Source: Lasiodiplodia sp. COLG20 | Lineage: Eukaryota > Ascomycota > Dothideomycetes > Botryosphaeriales > Botryosphaeriaceae | Length of the DNA stretch: 64,000 bases | NCBI GenBank assembly: GCA_009801085.1 | Contig: VNWV01000010.1 | Location: 62,001 to 126,000, forward strand | Reading direction: 5' to 3' | Shown: piece by piece, positions 47,554 to 58,583 of the stretch | Position numbering within the stretch: position 1 is the first letter of the stretch | Layout: the number at the start of each line of letters is the position of its first letter | The notes under the pieces: model-generated | The model's input: the letters and a program-made list of their open reading frames with translations, nothing else | The model's database searches: none | Told to the model about the DNA's origin: nothing | Made by a program: the position numbers and the translations under genes

Positions 47554-48165
47554 AGACGGACGTGACGTGGACTGGCACGAGAGAGTAAGCGGCATTATGT
47601 ATCACGACATGCACAGAAGTGTAGGAATAAAAAGCAATTGAGTAGGCGCTAGACGCATGAGCATGGGTGGTGCAGGGAAGAGGCCTGATCGAGGGCGTAG
47701 GGACCCTGTTGACGAGCGACCCGCCCGCCGGCATTTGTGCGCCCGCCAGCCGCAGCGTGTTTCCGGCACGACGACGTCAGGGCGGCATGATTTCTGCGCG
47801 AGGGTGGGCGGAGGCAGGCTGGCGGCCGCTCTGGGGCAGGTGTCTCGGTGGTCTTGGCGGGCGGTGTGAGGACGCAGGTCCGGGCCCGTGGTCCTTCCCC
47901 ATGCCGCTATCTGGCTCTGGGTAAAGCCACCCAGGAGTGAACAACCCGACAGAATCACCAGCCAGTCGACCAACATCTCCCGCCAACCACCGCACTCAGC
48001 ACTCGACTGCGACCGCGAGAGCCCCCGCAATCCCGCACGCGCCCTCCCGCCCGCCGCTCCCCCAAAAACAAAGCCCCCAAGCTCCCTCACCGACCATCGC
48101 GCCGACGACGACGCTCCCGCCGCTCTCCAGGCTCCCTCCAGCACCCACCCAGCTCCTCCGCAACC
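47554..48165. other. Gap between NCA2 and SEC4
   Basis: A 612-bp segment: NCA2 3' flank, then a C-rich SEC4 upstream region (about 47940-48165) with a C/A-rich leader. No gene is seen. Confidence 0.5.
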
Positions 48166-49255
48166 ATGGCCGGCACACGAAACTATGACTTTCTTGTCCG
48201 TCTGCCCCCACCACCTCGCCCACCGCCCCCTGCCCGCCTTGCTCTTGCTTGCCCTCCCCGCCGCGCCGCCGTCGTGACAGCGCAGCGGGGACGCGGTCCA
48301 TCTGCCACCGCTCTCACCACACACACACATGCGCCGCATGCTGACACTCAGGCCTCTTCTCCCCACAGATCAAGCTCCTGCTGATCGGCGACTCGGGCGT
48401 GGGCAAGTCGTGCTGCTTGCTGCGCTTCAGCGAGGACTCGTTCACGCCGTCCTTCATCACCACCATCGGCATCGACTTCAAGATCCGGACCATCGAGCTC
48501 GACGGCAAGCGAGTGAAGCTGCAGATCTGGGATACCGCAGGGCAGGAGCGCTTCCGCACCATCACGACCGCCTACTACCGCGGTGCCATGGGCATCCTGC
48601 TGGTCTACGATGTCACCGACGAGCGCTCCTTCAACAGTAGGTCCACACTCTCCTTGTCCCTCTCCTGTCCCTTCTTCCCTGCCCTCGACACGTTGTTTCC
48701 AATATCTGTCCACTTGCCCGGAGCTTCCTGGCTCGCCTCCGCCCCACACTCCACAAGCACGTCGCCGATTGCGGCGGTGCGGCCCACGGGAGAGCTTCGG
48801 CGGAGCAGGTCAAGCCACAGAAGGAGATCCCCCTCCCCATGATGAAGGACAACGAGGCTAACGGCACGCGCCCCTCACGCACCCTCTACGGGGGTGTGGA
48901 GCGGGGGGTTGGCGTCGGCGCAACAGACATACGGACTTGGTTCTCGAACGTGGAGCAGCACGCGACGGAAGGCGTCAACAAGATCCTGATCGGCAACAAG
49001 TGCGACTGGGAGGAGAAGCGCGCGGTGTCGACGGAGCAAGGGCAGGCGCTGGCCGACGAGCTGGGCATCCCCTTCCTCGAGGTGTCGGCCAAGAGCAACA
49101 TCAACGTGGACAAGGCCTTTTACTCGCTGGCGGCCGACATCAAGAAGCGCATCATCGACACGGCGCGCAGCGACCCGGCGCCCGGCCAGGGCAGCAGCGG
49201 CGTCAACGTCAACGATTCGGGCGCCAACGCGGGCATGGGCGGCAAGTGCTGTTAG
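48166..49255 (+). CDS. SEC4: Rab GTPase of the Sec4/Ypt2/Rab8 group
   Basis: Small GTPase that drives post-Golgi vesicles to the plasma membrane through the exocyst. Three exons: 48166-48195, 48369-48636 and 48927-49255; 208 aa. The start is [17 protein letters not shown]. Nucleotide motifs: GDSGVGKS (17-24), effector FITTIGIDF (39-47), WDTAGQE (64-70), NKCD (123-126) and SAK (153-155). It ends in a double-Cys prenylation site, CC (207-208). The first intron has the weak donor GTCCGT, and the second is long (290 bp). The effector sequence matches the Sec4/Rab8 group (SrgA in Aspergillus) rather than Ypt1. Confidence 0.93.
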
Positions 49256-50839
49256 ATTATGAAGTCTCTGCCCTGCTTTTTTATGGTTGCAAGTTTGCTT
49301 GGTTTCTTTTTAGTTTCCCTCCCTTTTTTCCTTTTTTCTTTCTCACGTCTCTTACTCTTTTAAATTAACGGGATCACTCAGAGGGAGGGAAATATGTTGT
49401 TATGCGAGAACGTCTCTACTTTATTGACGCCCGATGTGGTTAGGGGGAGGAAGGAAGGATGTAAGGAAATTTTCTTGACGACGGGAAGAGGTAGTTACGA
49501 CACGGGGGGGAGAGAATGTTCATGCGTGCATTTCGTATGCATGACAGTTTTTCGGTGCATCTAAGCAAGGAAGCGGACGGCAAAGAGCGGAGGAATAGGG
49601 GTGGGTTTGGTGGAAGCAGAAGCAGGGGGGTGGTGGAAAAGGGTGAAGAAGCAGGGGGGTTGCAATAGGCGGTGGCAAAACAACCAAAAAAGTGCATGCA
49701 CAACTACTTTCTCCTTGCACCGCCCCCTCGCGCCCGTCCTGGTCAAACAGTCCGCTGTGGATCCTCTGGGTTCGTGAGAAGTGCCGTCTTTCTCGTCGAG
49801 GCTGGGGTACCACATGACTGACTTACTGCATCTTTCCATGGAGAGCTCGGCGGAGTCTAACATAGAAAGCCCTTTGTTTTCCTTCCTCCTGGGTCCAAAT
49901 GGAGATTAATCTCAGCACATAAAGTCAACAGTTCTACATCTCCTCTCGGCAATTGTAAGGGCTTGGTAAGAAAATGGTATTACTAGTGAGGCAGAAAGAG
50001 AATAGGTGGTGGTGGAATGTAAGTAAAGAAGTGTATTGAGGGTTGGGGAGTGGGGATTTAATGTAGTAGATGGAGAGGTGGGCGGGCTTAGCACGATGTG
50101 TAGATGGGTTAGGATCTGGTACGTAGCATTTTGTGTAGGTGTTAATACCTGTTCTTTTCGTGTGCTTTTAAAGGTGGCCCAATTGGTTTCTACTGTTGTC
50201 AATGGTTTGAGGTCTTGCTCTAACAAAGAGATATGTATGCCTATTCTTTTTCCTCTTTGCCTTCCGCTCTCTTTCGTCCCCCGAAGTGAGTTCCCCGTGT
50301 AGAATGACCTGGTATTCCGGGGATATGGTACTCAGAAGCCTAAGTCCACACGATTTCTCGGCAAACTTGGAGAGAAATACTATACTTCGTAAGTAATTAT
50401 TATGTTTCTCATCGAATTGATTTAGGAAGGTGGAATTGCTTGTATACGAGAGAATTAACTTTAATTATCATCTAAATGAAAATAGTCTTTTTGGTGAAAT
50501 GCAATTTAGGTAAATCTCTTTACAGTTCGAAGGCCATTGGCGCTACTGAAACTTAAATTTTGTTCATATCCGAATCTTTATCAACCATCCCATAGAAACT
50601 CGCAATATCTGTAGTGGGACGTAGAAAAAGGGGCAACACATCGTACTCCAGAGCAAGCGATCCCAAAGGAGCAGCGTGTGAGAGCATACGCGACGTTACA
50701 TATATACATTAACTATGGTTGTATCACTTCAGCTGCACGTGCTCATCCTTGGTCGTTCCGCCATCACACACAAACCATCTTCAATGCCCAAATACACGGT
50801 ACCATTGGCGCGCCGGCCAAAGACTTGGTCGAAGAGGTT
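49256..50839. other. Gap between SEC4 and the Rds1-like gene
   Basis: About 1.6 kb between convergent genes. The segment at about 50340-50620 is clearly more A+T-rich than the rest of the window, with many TA steps and no open frame; it could be a decayed repeat. No gene is recognised. Confidence 0.5.
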
Positions 50840-52339
50840 TCAGCCAGCCTGGTAAATACCCAGAGCACGGACATGGGGGTTGATCATGCTGAGGTTGAAC
50901 GGCGTCAGGTAGAGATCGCTGTCGGTCAGAGCGACGAACATGGTGCCGTTGACGGCCGGGTCGCCCTCGTAGACGTAGCCGGCCGGCTGGTAGGTGAAGC
51001 CCTCATTCGGGCCGGTGACGGTGAGCGGGGTGTAGGTGAGGTTGAGCTGGCTGACCCACGCCACGAACGACGGGGTCATGGCGGCGGTGGTGGACGTGAC
51101 GTAGCTGTTGTTTGGGCCGACTGCTTGGCCCGGCTCGTCCCAGCTGAAGCGGACCTGGCGGCCGGGGAAGCTCAGAGGCTCGCTGCGGTTGCGCGAGATG
51201 GCGGGTCCGCAGCCGTAGCCGGTGACGTTGAGGTTGACGCAGCTCTCGTCGGGCGGGACGGCGCGCGAGTCGGACGGGTCGGCGGTGCGGTTGCCGACGA
51301 CCTCGCCGTCGGCCGTGTCGTTGGGCGAGAAGCGGTTGGGGTTGGGCTGGTTGACGACGTGCAGGGCCGGGAAGTTCTGCCAGGCCAGGCGCGTCGTGTT
51401 CTCCGGGCACTCGGAGATGTAGGGGGCCAGGTAGGTCCAGGCCCAGGCCTGCGGGATGCCCGTCTCGAACCAGACCGGGTAGGGGTGCAGGCCGAGCATC
51501 TGGCGGAACGACATCTGCTGGCGGGCCTCGGTGGCGATCGACTGCGAGAGCAGTTGGCCGACCTCGCGCGAGTCGAGGTGGTTGATGAAGCCCCAGACGC
51601 CGGACTCGCCCCAGCGCGTCAGCTTCTGGTTGAAGTCGATGTACTCGCGCACCGTGGTGAAGGGGTAGTTGTACGTGCACTGCGGCGCCGCCGTCTCGCC
51701 CAGCATGTTGGAGAGGAGCGTGGCGTGGCCCGACTCCTGCTGCGCCATGAAGCTGATCAGCGCGCGGTCCTCGGCCGTCAGGCCGGCGGCGAGGAAGTCT
51801 TCGTCGGAAAAGGTGGCCAGCCCGTTGTTGAAGAGGTCCAGCTCGATCCACTCCTGGTACAGGCCGAGCTGGATCGACTCGTAGTCGAAATCCGAGTTCA
51901 CCATGTAGCGTGGCTCGGTGCCGTTGGTTCCAAGACCGCCGGCGGGCACATTCGGCGCCGGAGCAGGCTCCTGAAGCTTTCCATCGGAATTGTAGTAGGT
52001 AGCCGTGGGGTTAGGTGGGAGAATGGGGATTGACGCGGCCTCGGTGGCCGATGCCATGACAGCGCCCGTAGTGGTGGGCGTGCCAGAGTAGGGTCCATGG
52101 CTCGTGTGGCCGGTCAAGACGCTAGAGCGCCTGGGGGGAATAACCGTGGCCGTGGTAAAAATTGCAGAGATCTGAGAGTCGGGACCGAAAGAGGTGGCCA
52201 AGTTGGTAACGGGCTCAGGAGTCTCAGTGGCGTACGGAGCATCGGCGTCGGTGTAGCCAGGCACATCAGGCAGTGGAGCTGGGGCCGCTGCGGCCAAGTA
52301 AGCCAGAGCAGCGCCCAAAAGGATAGTCTTGAAGAACAT
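50840..52339 (-). CDS. Secreted Rds1-like ferritin-fold protein
   Basis: Intronless, 499 aa. The N-terminus MFFKTILLGAALAYLAAAA is a signal peptide, followed by a Pro/Thr-rich segment (to about 145). The conserved region from NSDFDYESIQLGLYQEWIEL onward fits the ferritin-like domain of the fission-yeast stress-response protein Rds1 family. Candidate metal-site residues are in EWIELD and in the ExxH motif of QQESGHATLL; the later helix reads TEARQQMSF and lacks a second ExxH. Many N-glycosylation sequons (NGT, NTT, NDT, NRT, NVT, NRS) support secretion. Rds1 is induced by starvation and stress; the enzymatic role is unknown. Confidence 0.82.
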   Translation of the reverse strand: MFFKTILLGAALAYLAAAAPAPLPDVPGYTDADAPYATETPEPVTNLATSFGPDSQISAIFTTATVIPPRRSSVLTGHTSHGPYSGTPTTTGAVMASATEAASIPILPPNPTATYYNSDGKLQEPAPAPNVPAGGLGTNGTEPRYMVNSDFDYESIQLGLYQEWIELDLFNNGLATFSDEDFLAAGLTAEDRALISFMAQQESGHATLLSNMLGETAAPQCTYNYPFTTVREYIDFNQKLTRWGESGVWGFINHLDSREVGQLLSQSIATEARQQMSFRQMLGLHPYPVWFETGIPQAWAWTYLAPYISECPENTTRLAWQNFPALHVVNQPNPNRFSPNDTADGEVVGNRTADPSDSRAVPPDESCVNLNVTGYGCGPAISRNRSEPLSFPGRQVRFSWDEPGQAVGPNNSYVTSTTAAMTPSFVAWVSQLNLTYTPLTVTGPNEGFTYQPAGYVYEGDPAVNGTMFVALTDSDLYLTPFNLSMINPHVRALGIYQAG

Positions 52340-52406
52340 CCTGGAGCGGAAGATGAGGCTTAAGATGCTTGATGCAGAATCGATTCCACCACGGCAGTCA
52401 TGATAG

Positions 52407-52414
52407 TTTTATAG
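52407..52414 (-). promoter_or_regulatory. TATA-like box of the Rds1-like gene
   Basis: On the minus strand the sequence reads CTATAAAA, about 68 bp upstream of the start codon. Position and sequence fit a core promoter TATA box. Confidence 0.5.
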
Positions 52415-53715
52415 TTGGTTTCTGTTCGTGACTGACAGTGACACATTACTAAAGATGATGGCATTGAGAGATGGAGAAGTCAACGTTGCTCTGACTTCAC
52501 CATCTGCCCGAACAGGAACTAGAAGGCCGAGAAGCTGGCCATTGGTTGGAGAAGCAAAGCTTCGCAAGCTTGTAGACCGGATGGTGGATCATTGTTGTGG
52601 TAATCCAATGAGCGACCACGTCAAAACGCGGGAAGGATCGCGGAGGCGGCACCGCATCGGTAGATTGAAGATGGAGGTGGCTTATTCATAGATTGAGATT
52701 GGGATCCTGCGAAGTCGGGATGCAAGCTGCGAGAATGGACGCGGTCTCGGGCGGTGACGTTTGGATGACACGGCTAGACCACCCGAGCGTGAAAACTGCC
52801 GCCACCGCTGCCGAGACAGGCGCAATGGATGTGGAAGTCTTAGAAAGCGCATGCTGATGAACTTTTTGACCCGTCTAGACCGGCGGTCTTTCTCAGCAAT
52901 GTTGCGTGGCATGGAGATCGTCGGGTGAAAAGGTGCGAAGCTCCTTGCGCTGTGCGGCTCCGTTGCCGAGCGCCTTTCCCGTCTCTCATATGTCATGACG
53001 TATCTCTTCCATACACCATTAGCTCCACTTGCTCTGGCATGCCATCGTTTTTTCTCTTCATACTCCTGGCTGAATAAATTCGCCACCGAGCTGAGTTGTA
53101 CTATTGTTCTCGGCATTAAGACCTGGAAGTGTTTTAAGCACTGAAAACAAATCGTGTCTCCGCAATTATCTCTTTGAATTCTCGGGACCGTGCCGCTGTC
53201 GATGCCATCCCTGGCGCTCCAAGAGTTCATTTCTTGCTGAAGCCAAGATGGTTGTCTTCGATGTGTCTTCAAACTAATGCTTTCCTTTGCCTCAAGGAGG
53301 ACGAGGGTAAGCATGTAAGACGTAGCATCAATGTAACTTCGCCCTCAACGATTAAGAACCTGCGAGTAGGTGAGCAATCAATTCTCCCGCGTAAAAGAGC
53401 CATGACTAGGACGGGATGCATTAGCCCACAATTCTGCACTTTTCATCTACCTTGATCAATAGCTGTGCATATACTCCTAAGTACACTCCAATAGATCTCT
53501 CTACTTACATGCTGTGCCTGTACGACACGCATAAGCAAAAACTCGGGGCAAGGCCCTGTGGAACGCAGGCTGGATTCTCACTTCACAAATGCATGCCCAG
53601 AGATCAAAGACCCGCAGCTGGTCACTGATTGGCTGATATGGCGGCATGGCGACCGGGTACATGCCGCTTAAGCACGCCGAGCGTTAGCGCCACGCGCTCT
53701 CCCCGGACTTAGGAC

Positions 53716-53722
53716 TTTATAA
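53716..53722 (+). promoter_or_regulatory. TATA-like box of the MFS gene
   Basis: TTTATAA lies about 170 bp upstream of the chosen start codon, which leaves room for a leader. In-frame ATGs between the two (53748, 53751) would add 46-47 residues. Confidence 0.35.
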
Positions 53723-53888
53723 CCGCGATCGTGAGGGGAGCCGGTTGATGATGTGCTTTTTGGCTGATCAAATTCCGATAATGCTGCTTTCTTCAGGTGA
53801 GACTTTACCCGCGAAGTCCCTTTCATCCCAAAAACGCTGTTGCGTGTCTCACTCACAGGAGCCGTTTCTTTTAAGCTTATCTCACACC

Positions 53889-55603
53889 ATGACGCAAGAG
53901 ATACCGTCAAAAGCCGAGGGCCAACCCTCCACGCCTTCGAGTAGCGATGAGACTTCGACAACGCCCGCCAAATCTTCGATATGGCGACGTATGTATAATA
54001 TAGTCTTTTGGGTGCCACCCAACTGTCGCTGGGATCCTGAAAACCCGCCGGGGTTCTCCATGTCATTGAATTTTCTCTTTGCCTTTGCTGGGGCGTTCAC
54101 TGTCGCCAATCTATGTAAGCACTGCGGTTAAGATGCTGGAATAACCACTCACCTCTCTCTGCAGACTACAACCACCCCATCCTGAACATCTTGGCAGAAG
54201 ACTTCAATGTCACGTATGAGCAGGTTGCACAGATCCCAACGGTCATGCAGGCCGGATATGCTGCTGGCCTGCTTTTTCTGTGCCCGCTAGCAGATATGGT
54301 AAAAAGGAGACCCTTTGTGACAGGACTAATGTTTTTCACCGCAACCATATGGTGTGTTGTCTGACTTTCAACTCTCTGTCCTATCACTAACTCAGCAACT
54401 ACCAGGATCGGCTTATGCGTGACGAAATCACTTACCGTTTTCACCGTACTCTCCTTCATCGTGGGCGCCACCACAGTGACACCGCAGCTGATGCTTCCTC
54501 TCGTCGGTGAGCTAGCGCCGCCGCACAAAAAGGGCGTCTCTCTCTCCATCGTAACGTCCGGGCTGATGCTCGGCATCTTGCTCGCGCGAGTGCTGTCGGG
54601 CACCATCACCGAGTACGTCTCCTGGCGGGACGTGTACTGGATGGCGCTGGGGCTGCAATTCCTCGTCTCGACCCTCCTGTGGGCCTTCATGCCCGACTAC
54701 CCGTCGACGAACCCGTCTCACACGCTCTCCTACTTCCGGCTGCTCTGGTCCATCGTCACGCTCCTCTTCCGCGAGCCCACGCTCCTCCAAGCCTGCCTGA
54801 TCTCCATCTTCACCTCGGCGACCTTCACCTCGTTCTGGACCACCCTAACCTTCCTGCTCGCGGGCGCGCCGTACCACCTCTCGCCGCTGGTCATCGGCCT
54901 CTTCGCGCTCATCGGCATCGGCGCCATGGTCTTCGGCCCGCTCTACGCCCGCCTCATCACCGACCGCTTCGTGCCGTGGTTCAGCGTCGTGCTGGGCGAG
55001 CTCACCGCCCTCGCCGGCATCCTGATCGGCACCTACACCGGCACCTTCACCCTCGCGGGCCCCATCCTGCAGGCCTTCCTCTTCGACCTCGGCTTCCAGT
55101 CCGCCCAGGTCGCCAACCGCGCCTCCATCTACCAGATCGCACCCAAGGCTCGCAACCGCGTCAACACCGCCTTCATGGTCTTCACCTTCTGCGGCCAGCT
55201 GATGGGGACGGCGATCGGGAGTGCAGTGTTCCAGCGCCACGGATGGGTCGCGAGCGGTAGCGTGAGCGTCGGGCTGGTGGGCGTGAGTCTGTTCTTTTGT
55301 GCCATAAGGGGACCGTGGGAGAAGGGGTGGGTGGGCTGGCACGGCGGCTGGGCCATTCGGCAGCGGAGACCCGACGAGACGAATGGCGTTGGGCCGATGC
55401 AGCAGAAGAATCAGGGTGTTAGTGAGAGGGATGAGGAGAAGGGGAATACGGAGAAGGCGATGGAAGAGATTGTAGGTGAAGATCAAATAGAGACGAGATC
55501 GAGGGAAGCCGACGAAGACGCCGTCGTCATTGTGAGCAATGGGGAGAGTGATGGGGAGAAGCGGTCCTCGCTCTCGGATAAAAGTGTTCCTGTTCGAAAG
55601 TAG
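53889..55603 (+). CDS. Major facilitator superfamily transporter
   Basis: Predicted 12-TM proton-coupled transporter of the plasma membrane, 536 aa. Three exons: 53889-54114, 54165-54351 and 54406-55603; the joins read VANLYNHPILN and TATIWIGLCV. The N-terminal cytosolic part is Ser/Thr-rich. The loop between TM2 and TM3 has an MFS motif A-like sequence, PLADMVKRRPF (115-125). The hydrophobic segments continue to about residue 440, and the tail is acidic and Ser-rich. The protein resembles the family with bacterial YnfM-type relatives; substrate unknown. No biosynthetic gene lies next to it. Confidence 0.88.
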
Positions 55604-56315
55604 TGGCTGCAGGAGATGGAAGCAAGAATGAACCATCATACTCCTTTTAGATATGTGGCCGCATTGGTGGAGTCAGTATTTAGAAGGGCTTAGAACATGG
55701 ACGCTCCGTTTTCGTTGGCTGTCGAAGTTCCGGGTTTTGTGCAACCCCAAAACTTTCTGCTGATAGTTTAATCACCCGGGAATAGATGCAGGTTTTATTC
55801 ATCACTTGAGAACTTACCCAGGAAATTACGATATCTCTTTTGCAACCGTGTGCCACTCGTTTGTTTAACGAGAGACCTCCAAGAAACATCTAAGTGAAAG
55901 ATTTAGTGCTTGATAAGCAAAACAATCAAGTCGAGTAGATGGAATATGCGACATACGATCAAATCACTCCCTGACGATCACCAAAATGATATTTGATACT
56001 TCTTCCCTATGCGTTCCTGAAAGGGGGGTATTAAGGCAGCTGAATTGTGCTATGAGAACAACCCTCTTAGTTCCTTGCCACCCTACAACTCAAACCGTGG
56101 CATATCAAAAGCAAGGAATGGGGGGACTACTCCGAGCATTAGTGATAAACCAGAACATCCGCATTTCATCGCACATAAATCATCAAGCCACAAACGTAAC
56201 GTTGTGAAAAACCACCTCACAGTCCTTCCCCCAACTCAATCTTCATCACCTCTGCCCCTCCATTCCAGCTCGCTCCGCTCACCTCATTCGCTACACCCAT
56301 CACGCATTCCCCTGA
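55604..56315. other. Gap between the MFS and fasciclin genes
   Basis: A 712-bp segment between convergent genes, moderately A+T-rich, with no gene or repeat recognised. Confidence 0.55.
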
Positions 56316-57777
56316 TCACAACGCCAACACGACTCCACCCAACCCGACGGCCACACCCATCAGCCCACCACTCAGGCCAACACCGGCAGCAGCACCCGAG
56401 GCGCTCGCGCTCGCCGCACCACCAGTGCCCGTCGCCGTGCCCGTCGCACCACCGCCGCCGCCGGTGCCGGTGACGCCGACGGTCGCGGTTGCCGTGGCCA
56501 CGCCGGAAGTGAAGGGCACGTTGGTCGCGGAGCTAGCGCCGGAGTACTGGACATCCCCGCTGTCATCGTCCTCGTCGCTGGGGCTAGCGGTGGCGTTGGA
56601 GGGGTTGAGGACGCTGTTGAGCTTGGTCAGTATGGGAGGGGAGGGAAGAGGATGAAGATGGGGGGGAATATTTACTTGTCGATGACATGCACCACACCGT
56701 TCGCTACTATTATGTCTGGAATGAGCACGCGCGCGCCGTTGACGAAGACGTCGCCGTCGTCCAGCACGCGGATTGTCAGGTCGCCGCCGTTGAGCGCAGT
56801 GACCGTCTGGTTGCCCTGGAGGTCGGTCGAGTACGCGACGGTGCCGTTGACGACGTGGTAGCTGAGCAGGTTTGACAGGTCGTCCGATGACGTGCCGTCG
56901 AGCACTGAGCCGATGGCAGCGAATGCATCGTTGGCCGGTGCGAAGATGGTCACGTCAGGCGTCGTGTCGACCGCCCCGACTAGGCTGGCGTTGGTCAGCG
57001 CCCCGACGAGCGCCGTCAGGTTCGTGGCCACCGCCGTCGAGCTGACGTTTGGTGGCAACGTGAGGACAGTGTCGATGATGTGGATGTAACCGCCGGTGAA
57101 GTTGATGTCCTAGTGTTGTGCAATTAGCCTTGGTAGTTTGAGTAGAGCTCGTGGAACGCTCAATGGAACACTCAATCCCCTAAAGCTAACATGCAGGCTT
57201 GTCCCATAGATAGTCCAGATGGACATCCAGACATAAGTACCTCGATGTGAATCGTAGATACTTTTCGTTGCAGTTGCGAAGGGTGATATCTTTCATAGGT
57301 AGGGGGAAGGAAAGGTGAAATACATACACTTCGTCCTAGAGTCAGGTTCTGCCGCAGCCCCGAGTAAAAGACGTCGTTGCCATCCTCTTTCTGCACCTCA
57401 ACCCGCTGACCGCCGGTAACATTGGTGTACCTAGGGTCGGTCAGGAGAGTGGGGATGAATTGGCTGTCCTCAGTGATCTGGCTCGAGCTGTAGCTACCGT
57501 TGAGCACGTGGTAGGTCAGCATAGCTTGAACGAGATCCGGGTCGTCGGTCAGCGCCGCGCCGAGTGGGCTGCTCAACAGCTGCTCGAAAGCATTGTTACT
57601 AGGCGCCAGGATGGTGATGTTCCTGGCGGCAGACAGCGCGCTCAGGGAGTCGGGGAGCGAGATGTAATATGACGTTAGATTGGACAGCTCAGGAATGCCG
57701 CTGAGTGTGGCATTGAGGTCTTGTGTCTGGGCAAAGGCCATCGAGGCCAATGCCGCAAGGGTGATGTGCTTAAGCAT
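56316..57777 (-). CDS. Fasciclin-domain protein, GPI-anchor type
   Basis: Cell-surface adhesion-type protein with two FAS1 domains, 393 aa. Three exons: 57328-57777, 56676-57109 and 56316-56613; the joins read QNLTLGRS/DINFTGG and HVID/NVLNPSN. A signal peptide (MLKHITLAALASMAFAQ) precedes FAS1 domain 1 (about 20-165), which has NITILAPSNNAFEQL and LTYHVLNG. FAS1 domain 2 (about 175-325) has DVTIFAPANDAFAAIG and LSYHVVNG. The C-terminus is Ser/Thr/Ala/Gly-rich and ends in a hydrophobic segment (GLMGVAVGLGGVVLAL), as for GPI attachment. N-glycosylation sequons are frequent. Confidence 0.92.
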
Positions 57778-58583
57778 CTTGTTATGAAAATGCTCACGAC
57801 GGAAAAGAGGCTTCACTGGAGAGAGGAGCGGCGGAGGGGATGTGCAGGTATTTAAGGGCCAAAACTCTAGGCGTAAGACTCCGCCTTCATGAAGTTAAAC
57901 TCGAAAAGGGCAATCCGGCAGGGAAGTAAGAGGGGACGACGTTCCCAACAGGCCGCCGAAGGCATCCGCCATCCTACGGCATCATAACGCAACATGCCTA
58001 ACCATCAGCAGCGAATCGCTGGGCATAGGTAATACCATTCGATGCCCAGCCACGTTTCTGCTGGGCAAGAGGTGAAGCACGTTGATGTCATGACATGCTA
58101 GACTCGTCCATTTGGAGGGATCGAGTATGAGCCACAAAATTGGCATCAAGAACCCACGACGGGTCTGTCGGATGTTTGTCAACGCAGAATGCTCTGTGAA
58201 TGGCCCGCGGCACGATACGCCCGGCCAAGCGTACAACTAACTTCTTGGCTATCGCGAAACGCAGCTAGACACGCGTCCGCGAGAGGACGTAAGCAGACGA
58301 TTTTGAGTGATGCCAAGAAAGCGGAAAGGAGGGGGCACTGCGACTTGCTGCTCGCTAGCGCGACGATCGTGACAGTGACGAAGTTCCCGTCTTGGAGGAT
58401 TCCAGAAGTCCGGGCCGGAGCAAAGCAGACGCGTGGAGGCGCTTGGCGGAGATTTCTGGAGCCAGTCAGCAGCGTGTGCCATGTGGCTCGGCCCCAAGAT
58501 GCGGAGAACGGGTGAGGAGCCGTGTTTCAGCTCAGTGACTAATCATATACGCTGGTAAATGTTTCTCGTAATAGTACATCGGC
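57778..58583. other. Gap between the fasciclin gene and ZRG17
   Basis: About 800 bp, holding the fasciclin promoter and the ZRG17 3' flank. No gene is recognised. Confidence 0.5.
57849..57856 (-). promoter_or_regulatory. TATA-like box of the fasciclin gene
   Basis: On the minus strand the sequence reads CTTAAATA, about 72 bp upstream of the start codon. Confidence 0.4.

Larger units (their letters stand above)
52340..53888. other. Divergent region between the Rds1-like and MFS genes
   Basis: About 1.55 kb between two divergent start codons, with a TATA-like box near each gene (annotated separately). I see no gene or repeat inside. Confidence 0.5.

Noticed and set aside
48637..48926. Possible coding sequence inside the second SEC4 intron
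   Set aside because: The part-open frame here would insert non-Rab sequence between RSFN and IRTWF; splicing it out restores the exact family sequence.
50678..52033. Open frame of 451 codons on the plus strand
   Set aside because: It is antisense to the Rds1-like gene. The translation is Val/Ala/Arg/Gly-rich with no domain.
53731..53775. TTGATGATG followed by CTGA near the MFS gene, a possible box C/D snoRNA
   Set aside because: The spacing of about 20 nt is far too short and no terminal stem is present.
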